IMG/VR virus record: IMGVR_UViG_3300018476_000010
Coordinates: 1 to 37,066 of that record
Source: a virus
Length of the DNA: 37,066 nucleotides
Direction: 5' to 3' (one strand)
Part shown: one piece after another, positions 16,088 to 22,012 of the stretch
Position numbering within the stretch: the stretch's first letter is position 1
How the letters are laid out: each line of letters starts with the position of its first letter
The notes under the pieces: model-generated
Told to the model about the DNA's origin: nothing
Seen by the model: only the letters and a program-made list of their open reading frames with translations
Databases searched by the model: none
Made by a program: the position numbers and the translations under genes

Positions 16088-16788
16088 GCGGCCCTCCCAG
16101 AGATCACTTCGCGCGGCTTGAGGCCGGCGACGGCGCAGCGCTTGCCGAAGGCCTCCTGCACTACGACCTTCTGCTGCTCGTTCGCTCCCGCCTGCGTCAG
16201 CTCGGCGCGCGCGTACTCGTAGAAGCGCGCCAGCGTCTCGCGGTCGGCGGGCGCGGCGTTCAGGTCGGTCACGAGCTGCTGCACGAGCTTGCTCGCGTCC
16301 ATGGTGACGTCGGCAGCCTGCGCGCGTACCCCGCCGCCGCCGTTCGCGCGCGGCTGCGCCTGCTTCACGCCGCCCGGCCCGCGGCCCTCCGCGCGCTCGC
16401 CGTCGTCGTCCTCGGCCGCGATGCCCAACGCCGCCATGGCGCAGTAGCGGCGGGCGTAGGAGATGGCGCTGCCCACCTCCTGGGGCGTCTGCTTAGGCAG
16501 GGGCATGTCGAGCACGCCCTTGAGCCACTGGCCGGACTTGTGCGCCACGATCGTTACCAGGCGCACGTGGCTTCCGCAGGCGCCCACCGGCATCTGCGTG
16601 AGCGAGAGGCCGTGCCGTGCGAGCGGCGCGCGCACCGCCTCGAGCACGTCCGCCAGGTCAGCGAACCGACTCTTGAAGTGCGGGTTATACGACGCTTTCT
16701 TCGCCGACGTCACCTCGCCCTGGAAGACGGCCAGGGCGGCGAAGAGTTCCGCACACTGCTCGCTCATGCTGACGTCGATGTCAGTCAT
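16084..16788 (-). CDS. erf: ERF-family single-strand annealing protein
   Basis: The 234-residue protein carries the ERF family pattern. The segment YNPHFKSRFADLADVLEAVR (about 34-53) is followed by GLSLTQ. The signature QEVGSAISYARRYCAMAALG with an acidic AAEDDDGE tail lies at about 102-130. A Gly/Pro/Gln-rich linker (about 130-155) separates a small helical C-terminal domain. ERF proteins (P22 Erf type) anneal complementary single strands and help circularise and recombine phage DNA. It is coupled to the RecE-type nuclease downstream by an ATGA overlap. Confidence 0.92.
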   Translation of the reverse strand: MTDIDVSMSEQCAELFAALAVFQGEVTSAKKASYNPHFKSRFADLADVLEAVRAPLARHGLSLTQMPVGACGSHVRLVTIVAHKSGQWLKGVLDMPLPKQTPQEVGSAISYARRYCAMAALGIAAEDDDGERAEGRGPGGVKQAQPRANGGGGVRAQAADVTMDASKLVQQLVTDLNAAPADRETLARFYEYARAELTQAGANEQQKVVVQEAFGKRCAVAGLKPREVISGRAA

Positions 16789-17069
16789 TCTGCCGCCTCC
16801 GCCACCTGCGCCCGGACATCCGCGCGCGTCGGCAGCGTAGGCGCCACCTCGGCCAGCAGCGTCAGGTAAGGCGCGAGCTGCTCGAGCAGCGTGGTCACGC
16901 GCTCGCGGTGCAGGTAGACGATGCCCCCGAAGTGGCGGTCGTTGAGCAGCGTGTCGACCGCCTCGTTCAGCTCGCGCAGCACCGCGTACGCCGTGCGCTC
17001 GGCCACAAGTGCGTTGTGCTCCTCCACCTGCTCGCGCATCTCGTTCTTGATTTGCTCCGCTGATTTCAT
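16785..17069 (-). CDS. Small helical early protein upstream of erf
   Basis: ATG 17069 has an AGGAG 7 bases upstream and gives 94 residues. GTG 17084, which forms a GTGA overlap with the preceding stop, is an alternative giving 99. The protein is almost wholly alpha-helical and charged, with no recognised motif. Its place directly before erf suggests a recombination or host-takeover accessory, which is inference. Confidence 0.6.
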   Translation of the reverse strand: MKSAEQIKNEMREQVEEHNALVAERTAYAVLRELNEAVDTLLNDRHFGGIVYLHRERVTTLLEQLAPYLTLLAEVAPTLPTRADVRAQVAEAAE

Positions 17070-17080
17070 CTCGCTACTCC

Positions 17081-17338
17081 TCACTTCCAGCCTTCAGCTT
17101 CGTGCACCGGCCCGCGGTACTCGCGCGCTTCCTGCTCCCGGTGCGCCGCGTCCGCGCAGTCGCGGCACAGCCACACGCCGTCGTCCGCCTGCTCGCCGTC
17201 CAGCGCACCCACCCACGTGTCGCAGCCCTCGCACGCGCGCTCGTCTTCGCAGGTCGTGCAGCCGCGGCAGTGGCGGCCGCCGCACGGGTCGTCCGCGTAC
17301 ATATCCGCGTCGAGGCGCTCTGGTTGGTGAAAGGTCAC
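17081..17338 (-). CDS. Small Cys-rich zinc-finger protein
   Basis: GTG 17338 overlaps the previous stop (GTGA) and gives 85 residues. The longer in-frame extension would bury the previous gene. Cysteines occur as CGGRHCRGCTTC, CEGC and CRDC, likely two or more zinc sites. The product is acidic, which argues against simple DNA binding and fits a protein-binding adaptor. It is second in the leftward early transcript. Confidence 0.6.
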   Translation of the reverse strand: MTFHQPERLDADMYADDPCGGRHCRGCTTCEDERACEGCDTWVGALDGEQADDGVWLCRDCADAAHREQEAREYRGPVHEAEGWK

Positions 17339-17631
17339 GCTGCCCTCCGCGTCTCGAGCACGTACGCGCGCCCGTCCAGCACCGCCCATGCGAGCGCCTG
17401 CTCGTCCTCACAGCGCAGCGCGTCTGCAGCCTCGCGGCCGAGCGCATCGCCCGCCGGGCACTCGGCCAGCACCTCAAGGCGCGCGTCGCCGTGGCGGTCC
17501 TCCCAGGCCTGCACGTCCACGTAGGCGGTCTCGTCGCCGCGCTCGAGCTGCAGGCGGTAGGCGTGGTCGCCATCGTCGGGGCCGACGACCGAGACGATGC
17601 GCCAGGCGGGGCTGGGTACTACGCAGTTCAT
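17335..17631 (-). CDS. First gene of the leftward early operon, hypothetical
   Basis: The 98-residue acidic protein begins at ATG 17631. The ATG starts 6 bases after a good -10 box, so the mRNA should begin at or next to the start codon and have no ribosome-binding site. The operator at 17630-17642 includes the start codon itself. No fold is recognised. Being the first, leaderless gene of the arm, it could be an early regulator such as an antiterminator, but no Arg-rich N motif is present. Confidence 0.65.
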   Translation of the reverse strand: MNCVVPSPAWRIVSVVGPDDGDHAYRLQLERGDETAYVDVQAWEDRHGDARLEVLAECPAGDALGREAADALRCEDEQALAWAVLDGRAYVLETRRAA

Positions 17632-17642
17632 GACAGAATCAT
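17630..17642. promoter_or_regulatory. Operator OL1 (ATGAC-type dyad, imperfect)
   Basis: ATGACAGAATCAT is a 13-bp dyad, ATGA/TCAT, matching the perfect copies at 17647 and 18972 in most positions. It overlaps both the -10 box and the first codon of the gene ending at 17335. Confidence 0.7.
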
Positions 17643-17666
17643 ATTCATGACAGCGTCATGATGCAA
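17638..17666 (-). promoter_or_regulatory. Leftward early promoter (PL-like)
   Basis: On the minus strand, -35 TTGCAT (17666-17661) and -10 TATGAT (17643-17638) are 17 bases apart. Transcription should start within about a base or two of ATG 17631. One operator fills the spacer and another covers the -10 box, so a bound repressor would block RNA polymerase. Confidence 0.75.
17647..17659. promoter_or_regulatory. Operator OL2 (perfect dyad ATGAC-AGC-GTCAT)
   Basis: This is a perfect 5+3+5 dyad, extendable to 6-bp arms (CATGAC/GTCATG). It lies between the -35 and -10 boxes, 17 bases from OL1 start to start. Confidence 0.75.
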
Positions 17667-17691
17667 CTGTCACGTTTGCTACGTGTTCTAA

Positions 17692-17705
17692 ACGGCCGCG
17701 GCCGT
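17692..17705. repeat. 14-bp perfect palindrome between PL and the lipoprotein gene
   Basis: ACGGCCGCGGCCGT is its own reverse complement. It lies in the 101-base gap between the leftward start codon and the lipoprotein ATG. It could be a regulator site or simply a GC-rich coincidence. Confidence 0.4.
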
Positions 17706-17732
17706 GCGACAATCTGCGCACAGGGGGTCGAA

Positions 17733-18056
17733 ATGACGCGTGTTTATGTGGCGCTACTGACGATGCTGCTCGGCGCGTGCCACCCGAAGACAACGTCCGG
17801 CGGCATCGAAGTCTACGAATCCGTGTGGGAGCAAACGGACCGCGATCTGCGGCATCGCGCGGCCATGGAGCTCGGCTGCAGCGCGGAGATCGTGCGGCTC
17901 ACGCTCGTGCAACGGCAAGGCAAGTTCCCGGTCCTGGTGCATGCCGAGGGCTGCGGGACGCAGGCCCTGTACAGCCGCAAGCTGCGCCGCCATCACGGCA
18001 AGTACACGGACCAGAACTCAACGTGGGCGGTCGAATCGAAGGGCCCTGCTCGGTAA
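17733..18056 (+). CDS. Lipoprotein, probable lysogenic-conversion (moron) gene
   Basis: ATG 17733 has a GGGGG site upstream and gives 107 residues. The N-terminus is a lipoprotein signal: Arg3, a hydrophobic core and the lipobox LGAC with Cys16. The mature part shows a short domain with MELGCSAEIVRLTLV and AEGCGTQALY, a pair of cysteines spaced about 25-30 residues apart. This resembles, from memory, many lipoproteins of myxobacteria (a LGCP...GCG..A.Y pattern). It lies between the leftward promoter and the repressor and points the other way, a usual place for genes expressed from the prophage. Superinfection exclusion or surface change is a possible role, not shown. Confidence 0.7.
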   Translation: MTRVYVALLTMLLGACHPKTTSGGIEVYESVWEQTDRDLRHRAAMELGCSAEIVRLTLVQRQGKFPVLVHAEGCGTQALYSRKLRRHHGKYTDQNSTWAVESKGPAR

Positions 18057-18344
18057 CTCAGGCGCCGCCTGTTCTCCGCGCCCCAGCTCGCGCGCGCACT
18101 CGGCCCGTGCCTGCGCGGTATCTGGATCGCCGTACCGCCTGAGCACGACGCCACAGACGAGGGACCAGACTTCGTCCTCCCACCCGACGCGCGAGCAGTC
18201 GTGCTTGAGGATAGGCCCCGTAAGCGTGGCAGGCCCCGTGCCTGGGGCCTGGAAGAGCCGCGCAGCGCGAAGCGCCTCGACGGCTGTGAGCGGTGGTTGG
18301 TAGCCGGTTTCCCCCAGAAACCGACGTGCGGCGCTGTCCCCCAT
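18018..18344 (-). CDS. Putative small gene downstream of the repressor
   Basis: The 108-residue frame follows the repressor gene after 56 bases on the same strand, and its end overlaps the lipoprotein gene by 39 bases. Composition looks protein-like (balanced Trp, Tyr, Cys and His; G+C-rich third positions), with no known motif. There is no clear ribosome site before ATG 18344. It could be cotranscribed with the repressor and thus expressed in the lysogen. Confidence 0.4.
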   Translation of the reverse strand: MGDSAARRFLGETGYQPPLTAVEALRAARLFQAPGTGPATLTGPILKHDCSRVGWEDEVWSLVCGVVLRRYGDPDTAQARAECARELGRGEQAAPELPSRALRFDRPR

Positions 18345-18400
18345 AGTCGGGGCGAGAATACACAGAGAGACGGCTTTGCCTACAGCCTTTGTTTCGAGTT

Positions 18401-18931
18401 TCAGCCCTTGGGCTTACGTTTTTGCGCGAGCTTTCGGTCTGTTTCTGCAGACATTTCAATGCCTATCAGGGCTTCCGAGCGCGTAAGGCGTTTTTGGATC
18501 ATGTACAGCATGCCTTCATAGAATGCCGCGGTGGGCTCTGACCCATCTGGCACTACGATAGACACGAGTGCCACCCGTTCCGCTTCGGTGATAGCGCGGC
18601 CAATCGGCGATTCGCGGAACTCGTGCCACGCCTTGTAGGGCGGGTCTGTCCCAGCGATCACGTAGTCTCTGTACGAAGCTGGGTTGCGGATCCCGTAGAA
18701 AAAGTCGCGGTGCAGGCGCAGATGCGCGCACGCCTTCTCGATGCTGTCGGCCCCCACTGTGACGCGCACGCTGCGCGCCAGGATCGAGATGTAGCTGGGG
18801 TTCACACCCAGCCTGCGTGCGACACGACTCTTCCACCCGTGCTCTGGCGCTCCCTCTTCTGCGCCCAGCTCTTCAATTAATTGCAGGAATCGCCTGTTCG
18901 CCCGCTCGGTCGTAGCCGTCACGACGGCCAT
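18401..18931 (-). CDS. CI-like repressor with XRE-type helix-turn-helix
   Basis: I start at ATG 18931. The longer frame to 19183 would run through the rightward promoter and the Cro-like gene. The 176-residue product has a helix-turn-helix at about 33-53 (GWKSRVARRLGVNPSYISILAR). The fairly hydrophobic C-terminal part may mediate oligomerisation. There is no visible Ser/Lys autoprotease (S24/LexA) signature, so RecA-driven self-cleavage is unlikely as a means of induction. No Shine-Dalgarno precedes the ATG. Divergent placement from a Cro-like gene across a promoter with dyad operators is the standard immunity layout of lambdoid phages. The repressor role is inferred from this. Confidence 0.8.
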   Translation of the reverse strand: MAVVTATTERANRRFLQLIEELGAEEGAPEHGWKSRVARRLGVNPSYISILARSVRVTVGADSIEKACAHLRLHRDFFYGIRNPASYRDYVIAGTDPPYKAWHEFRESPIGRAITEAERVALVSIVVPDGSEPTAAFYEGMLYMIQKRLTRSEALIGIEMSAETDRKLAQKRKPKG

Positions 18932-18947
18932 GTTCGCGCGAATATTC

Positions 18948-18976
18948 TTGACAGTGGATACAGGCGTATTTATGAC
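18948..18976 (+). promoter_or_regulatory. Rightward early promoter (PR-like)
   Basis: A consensus -35 TTGACA (18948-18953), a 17-base spacer and -10 TATGAC (18971-18976) lead directly to the Cro-like ATG at 18983, 6 bases after the -10 box. The transcript should be leaderless or nearly so, exactly as at the leftward promoter. Confidence 0.8.
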
Positions 18977-18984
18977 TTTGTCAT
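18972..18984. promoter_or_regulatory. Operator OR (perfect dyad ATGAC-TTT-GTCAT)
   Basis: This is the same 5+3+5 dyad as at 17647. It covers nearly the entire -10 box and the first two bases of the Cro-like start codon. A possible half-site, TTGACAGTG, coincides with the -35 region about 25 bases upstream. Confidence 0.75.
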
Positions 18985-19288
18985 GAATCGGAGGGGACGG
19001 AAGGGCAGGAACGCACTCGTCAGGCTGCGGCGGTGGTTCCGCGACTCGGGCCTGAGCCAGACCCACTTCGCCGACCTCATCGGTGTGAGGCAATCCACCA
19101 TCAGCCACATTTTCGCGGGGCGCCGTGGGGTCGGCTTCCTCGTTGCGACTCGGATCGAGGCCGCGTCCAGACCCTGGCAACACGGCCCTATCCTACGCAC
19201 TGAATGGTCATGTCACTGGCATACGGGAGAGTCGGACTTCCGTCAATCCAGCCAAGTTGAGGCCCCTGCGTCCCGCGAGGCCTCGTGA
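18983..19288 (+). CDS. Cro-like XRE-family regulator, leaderless
   Basis: ATG 18983 lies just downstream of the promoter. The upstream in-frame extension to 18881 would begin before the promoter and is rejected. The product has 101 residues with a canonical helix-turn-helix at about 24-45 (LSQTHFADLIGVRQSTISHIF) followed by AGRRGVGFLVATRIEAA, the end of an HTH_3 domain. The C-terminal 35 residues are low-complexity and may be a disordered tail. As first gene of the rightward early transcript and opposite the repressor, it probably binds the same ATGAC-NNN-GTCAT operators and favours lytic growth. Confidence 0.8.
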   Translation: MNRRGRKGRNALVRLRRWFRDSGLSQTHFADLIGVRQSTISHIFAGRRGVGFLVATRIEAASRPWQHGPILRTEWSCHWHTGESDFRQSSQVEAPASREAS

Positions 19289-19452
19289 AGTCCCCCTGCG
19301 TGCGCTCACCTGGGCGGGTCTCACCCCCTGCTCCCCGTCCGGGTGGGCACACGCTCTCTACGGCCGCGCAATGCTGCGTGGCCCGCCCCAGCGCTCGCGA
19401 ACGGAACGCACGCAACACCGTTTGTGCAGCGGGCGCAGGGGCAACTTTCGCG

Positions 19453-19480
19453 GTGCGGCGGACATTGGTGTTCGCCGCAC
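19453..19480 (+). other. Hairpin 1 after the Cro-like gene
   Basis: GTGCGGCG and CGCCGCAC form a perfect 8-bp stem with a 12-base loop. No T-run follows. It is possibly part of an antitermination or pause structure with the next hairpin. Confidence 0.45.
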
Positions 19481-19486
19481 ACGAAC

Positions 19487-19521
19487 CCCCGGCCGTGCGT
19501 TTCGGAAGCGTACGGCCGGGG
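19487..19521 (+). terminator. Strong hairpin, likely early terminator (tR-like)
   Basis: CCCCGGCCGT (19487-19496) pairs with ACGGCCGGGG (19512-19521). The stem can continue through G-T and C-G pairs toward a tiny loop, so nearly all 35 bases are paired. The downstream sequence TGCTTGCTT is only modestly T-rich, as is often seen in G+C-rich genomes. Confidence 0.55.
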
Positions 19522-19637
19522 TGCTTGCTTCGCTGACTGACTGAGGTCTCAGCGCTCGAAGGCGTGGTGCGCGGAGATGTGCCGCGACGAGCTCAGCTGG
19601 GCTCCATGAATCACTTCGGGCGCTGTTTTTAGGGGGT

Positions 19638-20462
19638 TTGCGAGTGGTGGACGTCGAGCATGCGAGCGGGCCGGGCTGGGACCTGCATTGCGGGCGCTGG
19701 GAAAGCGCGCTGTCGCATGTGGGCGAGGTGGACGCGCTGATCGTCGACGCGCCTTACTCGGAGCGGACGCACGCGGGACAGCGGCACGGGCGGCGAGACG
19801 GCGCTCAGTGGGTCGAGTCAGAGCAGCGCTGGGCATCTTCGCGAGGCATCGGCTACGGCCACATGGCAGCGTCAGACGTCGTTGACTTCGTGTCCGCGTG
19901 GGCGCCGCGCACCCGCGGCTGGTTCGCGAGCCTCACTGACAGCGAGCTTTATCCGGCGTGGCGCGACTCGCTGCGCAGCGCCGGGCTGTACGTGTTCGCG
20001 CCGCTTCCCTGCGTGCAGGTCGGCATGAACGTGAGGCTTGCGGGCGACGGCCCGAGCAACTGGACGTGCTGGATCGTCGTCGCTCGGCCTGCAGCGCTAC
20101 ATAAGTGGGGCACGCTGCAGGGCGGCTACTGGGGCAACCCGTTCGACGCCGGGCAGAACACGGCGACCGCGTCACGACGCTCGGGCGTTGTCGGCAGCAA
20201 GCCTCTCTGGCTCATGCGCGCCCTGGTCCGCGACTACACCCGTCCAGGCGACCTTGTCTGCGACCCCTGCGCAGGCGGTTCGACGACTTTGCTCGCCGCC
20301 GTGATGGAAGGCCGGCGTGCCATCGGCGCGGAGATGGACCCTGCTCATTACCTCATAGGCAAGCGCCGGCTTGAGCGCGGGTTCACACCCCCTCTTTTTA
20401 CCGAACGCCGCGCCGCTCCCGTGCAGCAACGCCTTTTGGGGGATGACGATGACGCTCCCTAA
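19638..20462 (+). CDS. DNA methyltransferase (N6-adenine/N4-cytosine type)
   Basis: The open frame is 274 codons from TTG 19638. GTG 19644 or 19647 may be used instead, with AGGGGG just upstream. The catalytic motif IV reads VDAPYS (residues 36-41), a DAPY in place of DPPY. The AdoMet-binding motif comes last, as VCDPCAGGSTTL (207-218) followed by GRRAIGAEMDPAHY, in the order of the beta-class (motif IV before motif I). Such phage enzymes protect the genome against host restriction or mark regulatory sites. No partner restriction gene follows, so it is probably a solitary methylase. The next gene, an HNH nuclease, overlaps by 20 bases. Confidence 0.85.
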   Translation: MRVVDVEHASGPGWDLHCGRWESALSHVGEVDALIVDAPYSERTHAGQRHGRRDGAQWVESEQRWASSRGIGYGHMAASDVVDFVSAWAPRTRGWFASLTDSELYPAWRDSLRSAGLYVFAPLPCVQVGMNVRLAGDGPSNWTCWIVVARPAALHKWGTLQGGYWGNPFDAGQNTATASRRSGVVGSKPLWLMRALVRDYTRPGDLVCDPCAGGSTTLLAAVMEGRRAIGAEMDPAHYLIGKRRLERGFTPPLFTERRAAPVQQRLLGDDDDAP

Positions 20463-21024
20463 CCCGCGCTCGAACGCTGGCGGCGCCGAGTTCTCGCTCG
20501 AGTGGCTGCGGTCTAACACGCGCGCGACGACGCACGATTGCTGGGAGTGGCTCGGGAACCGCGACTCGAAGGGCTACGGCAAGGTCCGTATCGGGCGGCT
20601 CGTTCGCCGCGTGCACCGCCTCGCCTACGAGCTCGCGATCGGGCCCATCCCCGATCGACTCGTGCTCGACCACAAGTGCCGGAACCCGTCGTGCTGCAAC
20701 CCCGACCACCTCGAGGCGGTCACGACGCAAGAGAACACGAGGCGCGGCGAGTCGCTTGTGTACGTGGGCGGGACGTGCCCGCGGTGCGGCTCGAGCAAGC
20801 TCTACAAGGCCCGCTGGGGGCACCGCTGCGCGGGGTGCCTGCGCGCCTATGAGAGCACGCCAGAACGGGCTGAGAAGCGTCGCGCGTACGAGCAAGAGCG
20901 GGCAAAGGACCCGCAGCGTCAGGAGCAACGGCGCGAAGCTTGCGCCCGCTACAACGCCCGCAAGCGTGCCGAGAGCGCAGGCCGGCCGGCGGAACAGCTC
21001 GAGCTGGCGGGGGGCGAGAAGTGA
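20443..21024 (+). CDS. HNH endonuclease with C-terminal zinc ribbon
   Basis: ATG 20443 (or 20449, better spaced from GGGGG) lies inside the methyltransferase end. The roughly 193-residue protein has the HNH_3 core VLDHKCRNPSCCNPDHLE around residues 65-82, where Asp/His, Cys pairs and the final Asn-x-x-His make a beta-beta-alpha metal site. A preceding WEWLGNRDSKGYGKVR segment is typical of this family. CPRCG and CAGC near 110-135 add a zinc ribbon, and the C-terminus is a basic helix. Free-standing phage HNH enzymes may be homing nucleases or aid packaging or recombination. Its place beside the methylase is far from the terminase, favouring the former. Confidence 0.85.
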   Translation: MTMTLPNPRSNAGGAEFSLEWLRSNTRATTHDCWEWLGNRDSKGYGKVRIGRLVRRVHRLAYELAIGPIPDRLVLDHKCRNPSCCNPDHLEAVTTQENTRRGESLVYVGGTCPRCGSSKLYKARWGHRCAGCLRAYESTPERAEKRRAYEQERAKDPQRQEQRREACARYNARKRAESAGRPAEQLELAGGEK

Positions 21025-21212
21025 CCGCCGCCCTCGCCTACCGCCTGCGCCTGGTCGTGGACCGCGACTCGAAGCCCGCCAGCGCCCGCCACGACGGCGA
21101 CGGGGCATGGGCGGCCTACGAACGCAGGAAGGCCGTCCTGACCCGCACAGCGCGCTCGGCGGCGGAGTACGAGCGCGAGCTCGGGCGCATCGCAGACGAG
21201 GAGGGCGTGTGA
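21021..21212 (+). CDS. Small basic protein, unknown
   Basis: GTG 21021 overlaps the HNH stop (GTGA) and gives 63 residues. The product is helical and mixed-charge, with no known family. It is linked by overlap to the initiator-like gene next in the operon. Confidence 0.5.
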   Translation: MTAALAYRLRLVVDRDSKPASARHDGDGAWAAYERRKAVLTRTARSAAEYERELGRIADEEGV

Positions 21213-22012
21213 GGCCTGGCTGGATCAAGATGCCGCTCGAGCCGGCTGGCCGGTGGCTACGCCTCCCGGCGCTCACCCGGGCGCTCGGCGCCGAGCTGTT
21301 CCGCCTGTGGCAGGACCGGGTGCTTGAGGGGCTCACGCTTGGCGAGGCGGAGGGCGTCGTGGTGCGCGCCCTGGGCCCGGACAAGCGCGAGCGCAAAGCC
21401 CTCCGGGTGGCCGTCCGCGACATCGTGGAGGCGGGCCTTTTGGTCCCCGTCGAGGGGGGGATCCAGCTCCTCTATACCGCCGAGTCTTACGCTGCACATG
21501 GGCGCTATGTGGGACGTAAGGAGGACGCATCAGGTACGCAAGGGGTACGTACAGGGGACGTAAGGGGTACGTATGGTGGTCAAACAGGTGAGGCTAAGTC
21601 TGCAGAATCATTTGACCGCGATCTGCAGAGAGAAGAGAGAAGAGAGAGAGAGAACGCGCGCTCGCGCATACGCGAGGGAGAGCCCCCGCCTGAGCGTCTG
21701 ATCCCCGTGCTGCTCGAAGAGCTTGGGAGCGAGGCGTTCGAGCGCAACCTCAGGCCAGCTCCGGCAGCGCCCCCGAGCCAGATGCGGACCGCGGCGGAGC
21801 GGGTCCAGTCGCTCGTGCAGGCCGGCACGTTCCCCGGGCCCAGGGAAGCCGCCAGGGCGCTCGTGCGGGCCGCTCTAGACCTGGTGCGGGACCACAAGCG
21901 CCCCTTCGGCCTGGCGCTCCTGGACGCCACCGTGGCGCCGCCCCCGCAGCCCGTCACGGAGGCCGACCTGCGGCCCAAGCGGCCCTCGTGGTGGCAGGAG
22001 GAATCGGCATGA
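21209..22012 (+). CDS. Replication initiator-like protein (lambda O-type role) carrying the iterons
   Basis: The gene starts at GTG 21209 within the previous stop region and is followed by DnaB with an ATGA overlap. It has 267 residues. The N-terminal 90 residues look like a winged-helix domain: WIKMPLEPAGRWLRLPALTR, then helices, and LLVPVEGGIQLLYT as a wing. This is the form of many phage replisome-organiser N-termini. The middle (about 100-150), coded by the iteron array and a purine tract, is low-complexity and charged. The C-terminal part is helical. By analogy to lambda O, an initiator that binds iterons inside its own gene and loads helicase is the most economical reading. The family is not confirmed. 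Confidence 0.65.
   Translation: MRPGWIKMPLEPAGRWLRLPALTRALGAELFRLWQDRVLEGLTLGEAEGVVVRALGPDKRERKALRVAVRDIVEAGLLVPVEGGIQLLYTAESYAAHGRYVGRKEDASGTQGVRTGDVRGTYGGQTGEAKSAESFDRDLQREERRERENARSRIREGEPPPERLIPVLLEELGSEAFERNLRPAPAAPPSQMRTAAERVQSLVQAGTFPGPREAARALVRAALDLVRDHKRPFGLALLDATVAPPPQPVTEADLRPKRPSWWQEESA
21511..21576. repeat. Six tandem 11-bp iterons, putative replication origin
   Basis: Six units of consensus GGKACGYAWGG follow each other with a period of exactly 11 bases. Their ACG cores start at 21514, 21525, 21536, 21547, 21558 and 21569. The units differ at only a few positions (GGGACGTAAGG, AGGACGCATCA, GGTACGCAAGG and so on). One unit per helical turn places all sites on one face of DNA, as expected for an initiator array. 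The array lies inside the initiator-like gene directly upstream of the helicase gene. Confidence 0.75.
21627..21654 (+). other. 28-base all-purine tract beside the iterons
   Basis: An uninterrupted run of A and G (mostly AG repeats) begins 51 bases after the iteron array. The DNA between is the least G+C-rich stretch of the neighbourhood (CAAACAGG...AATCATTTGACC). Such tracts and soft regions often accompany DNA unwinding elements. That role is inferred. Confidence 0.5.

Larger units (their letters stand above)
19289..19637. other. 349-base non-coding region after the Cro-like gene
   Basis: No convincing gene is seen: the open frames here lack ribosome sites and natural composition. The stretch contains two tandem hairpins (19453-19480 and 19487-19521) and ends with AGGGGG before the methyltransferase start. 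The position matches that of early terminators and antitermination sites in lambdoid phages. Confidence 0.55.

Noticed and set aside
18299-18310. An extra copy of the integrase arm-type unit (GGTAGCCGGTTT)
   Set aside because: It is single, 6 kb from attP and within a probable coding frame; one such 10-mer is plausible by chance in this base composition.
18404-18425. Rightward terminator from AGCCC-TT-GGGCT followed by T-rich DNA
   Set aside because: The loop is only two to four bases and the stem short; it lies within the repressor coding sequence and is too weak to list.
21627-21654. CRISPR or other array at the AG-rich run
   Set aside because: It is a simple dinucleotide-like purine run without spacer structure. 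No CRISPR-like repeat was noticed elsewhere in the window.
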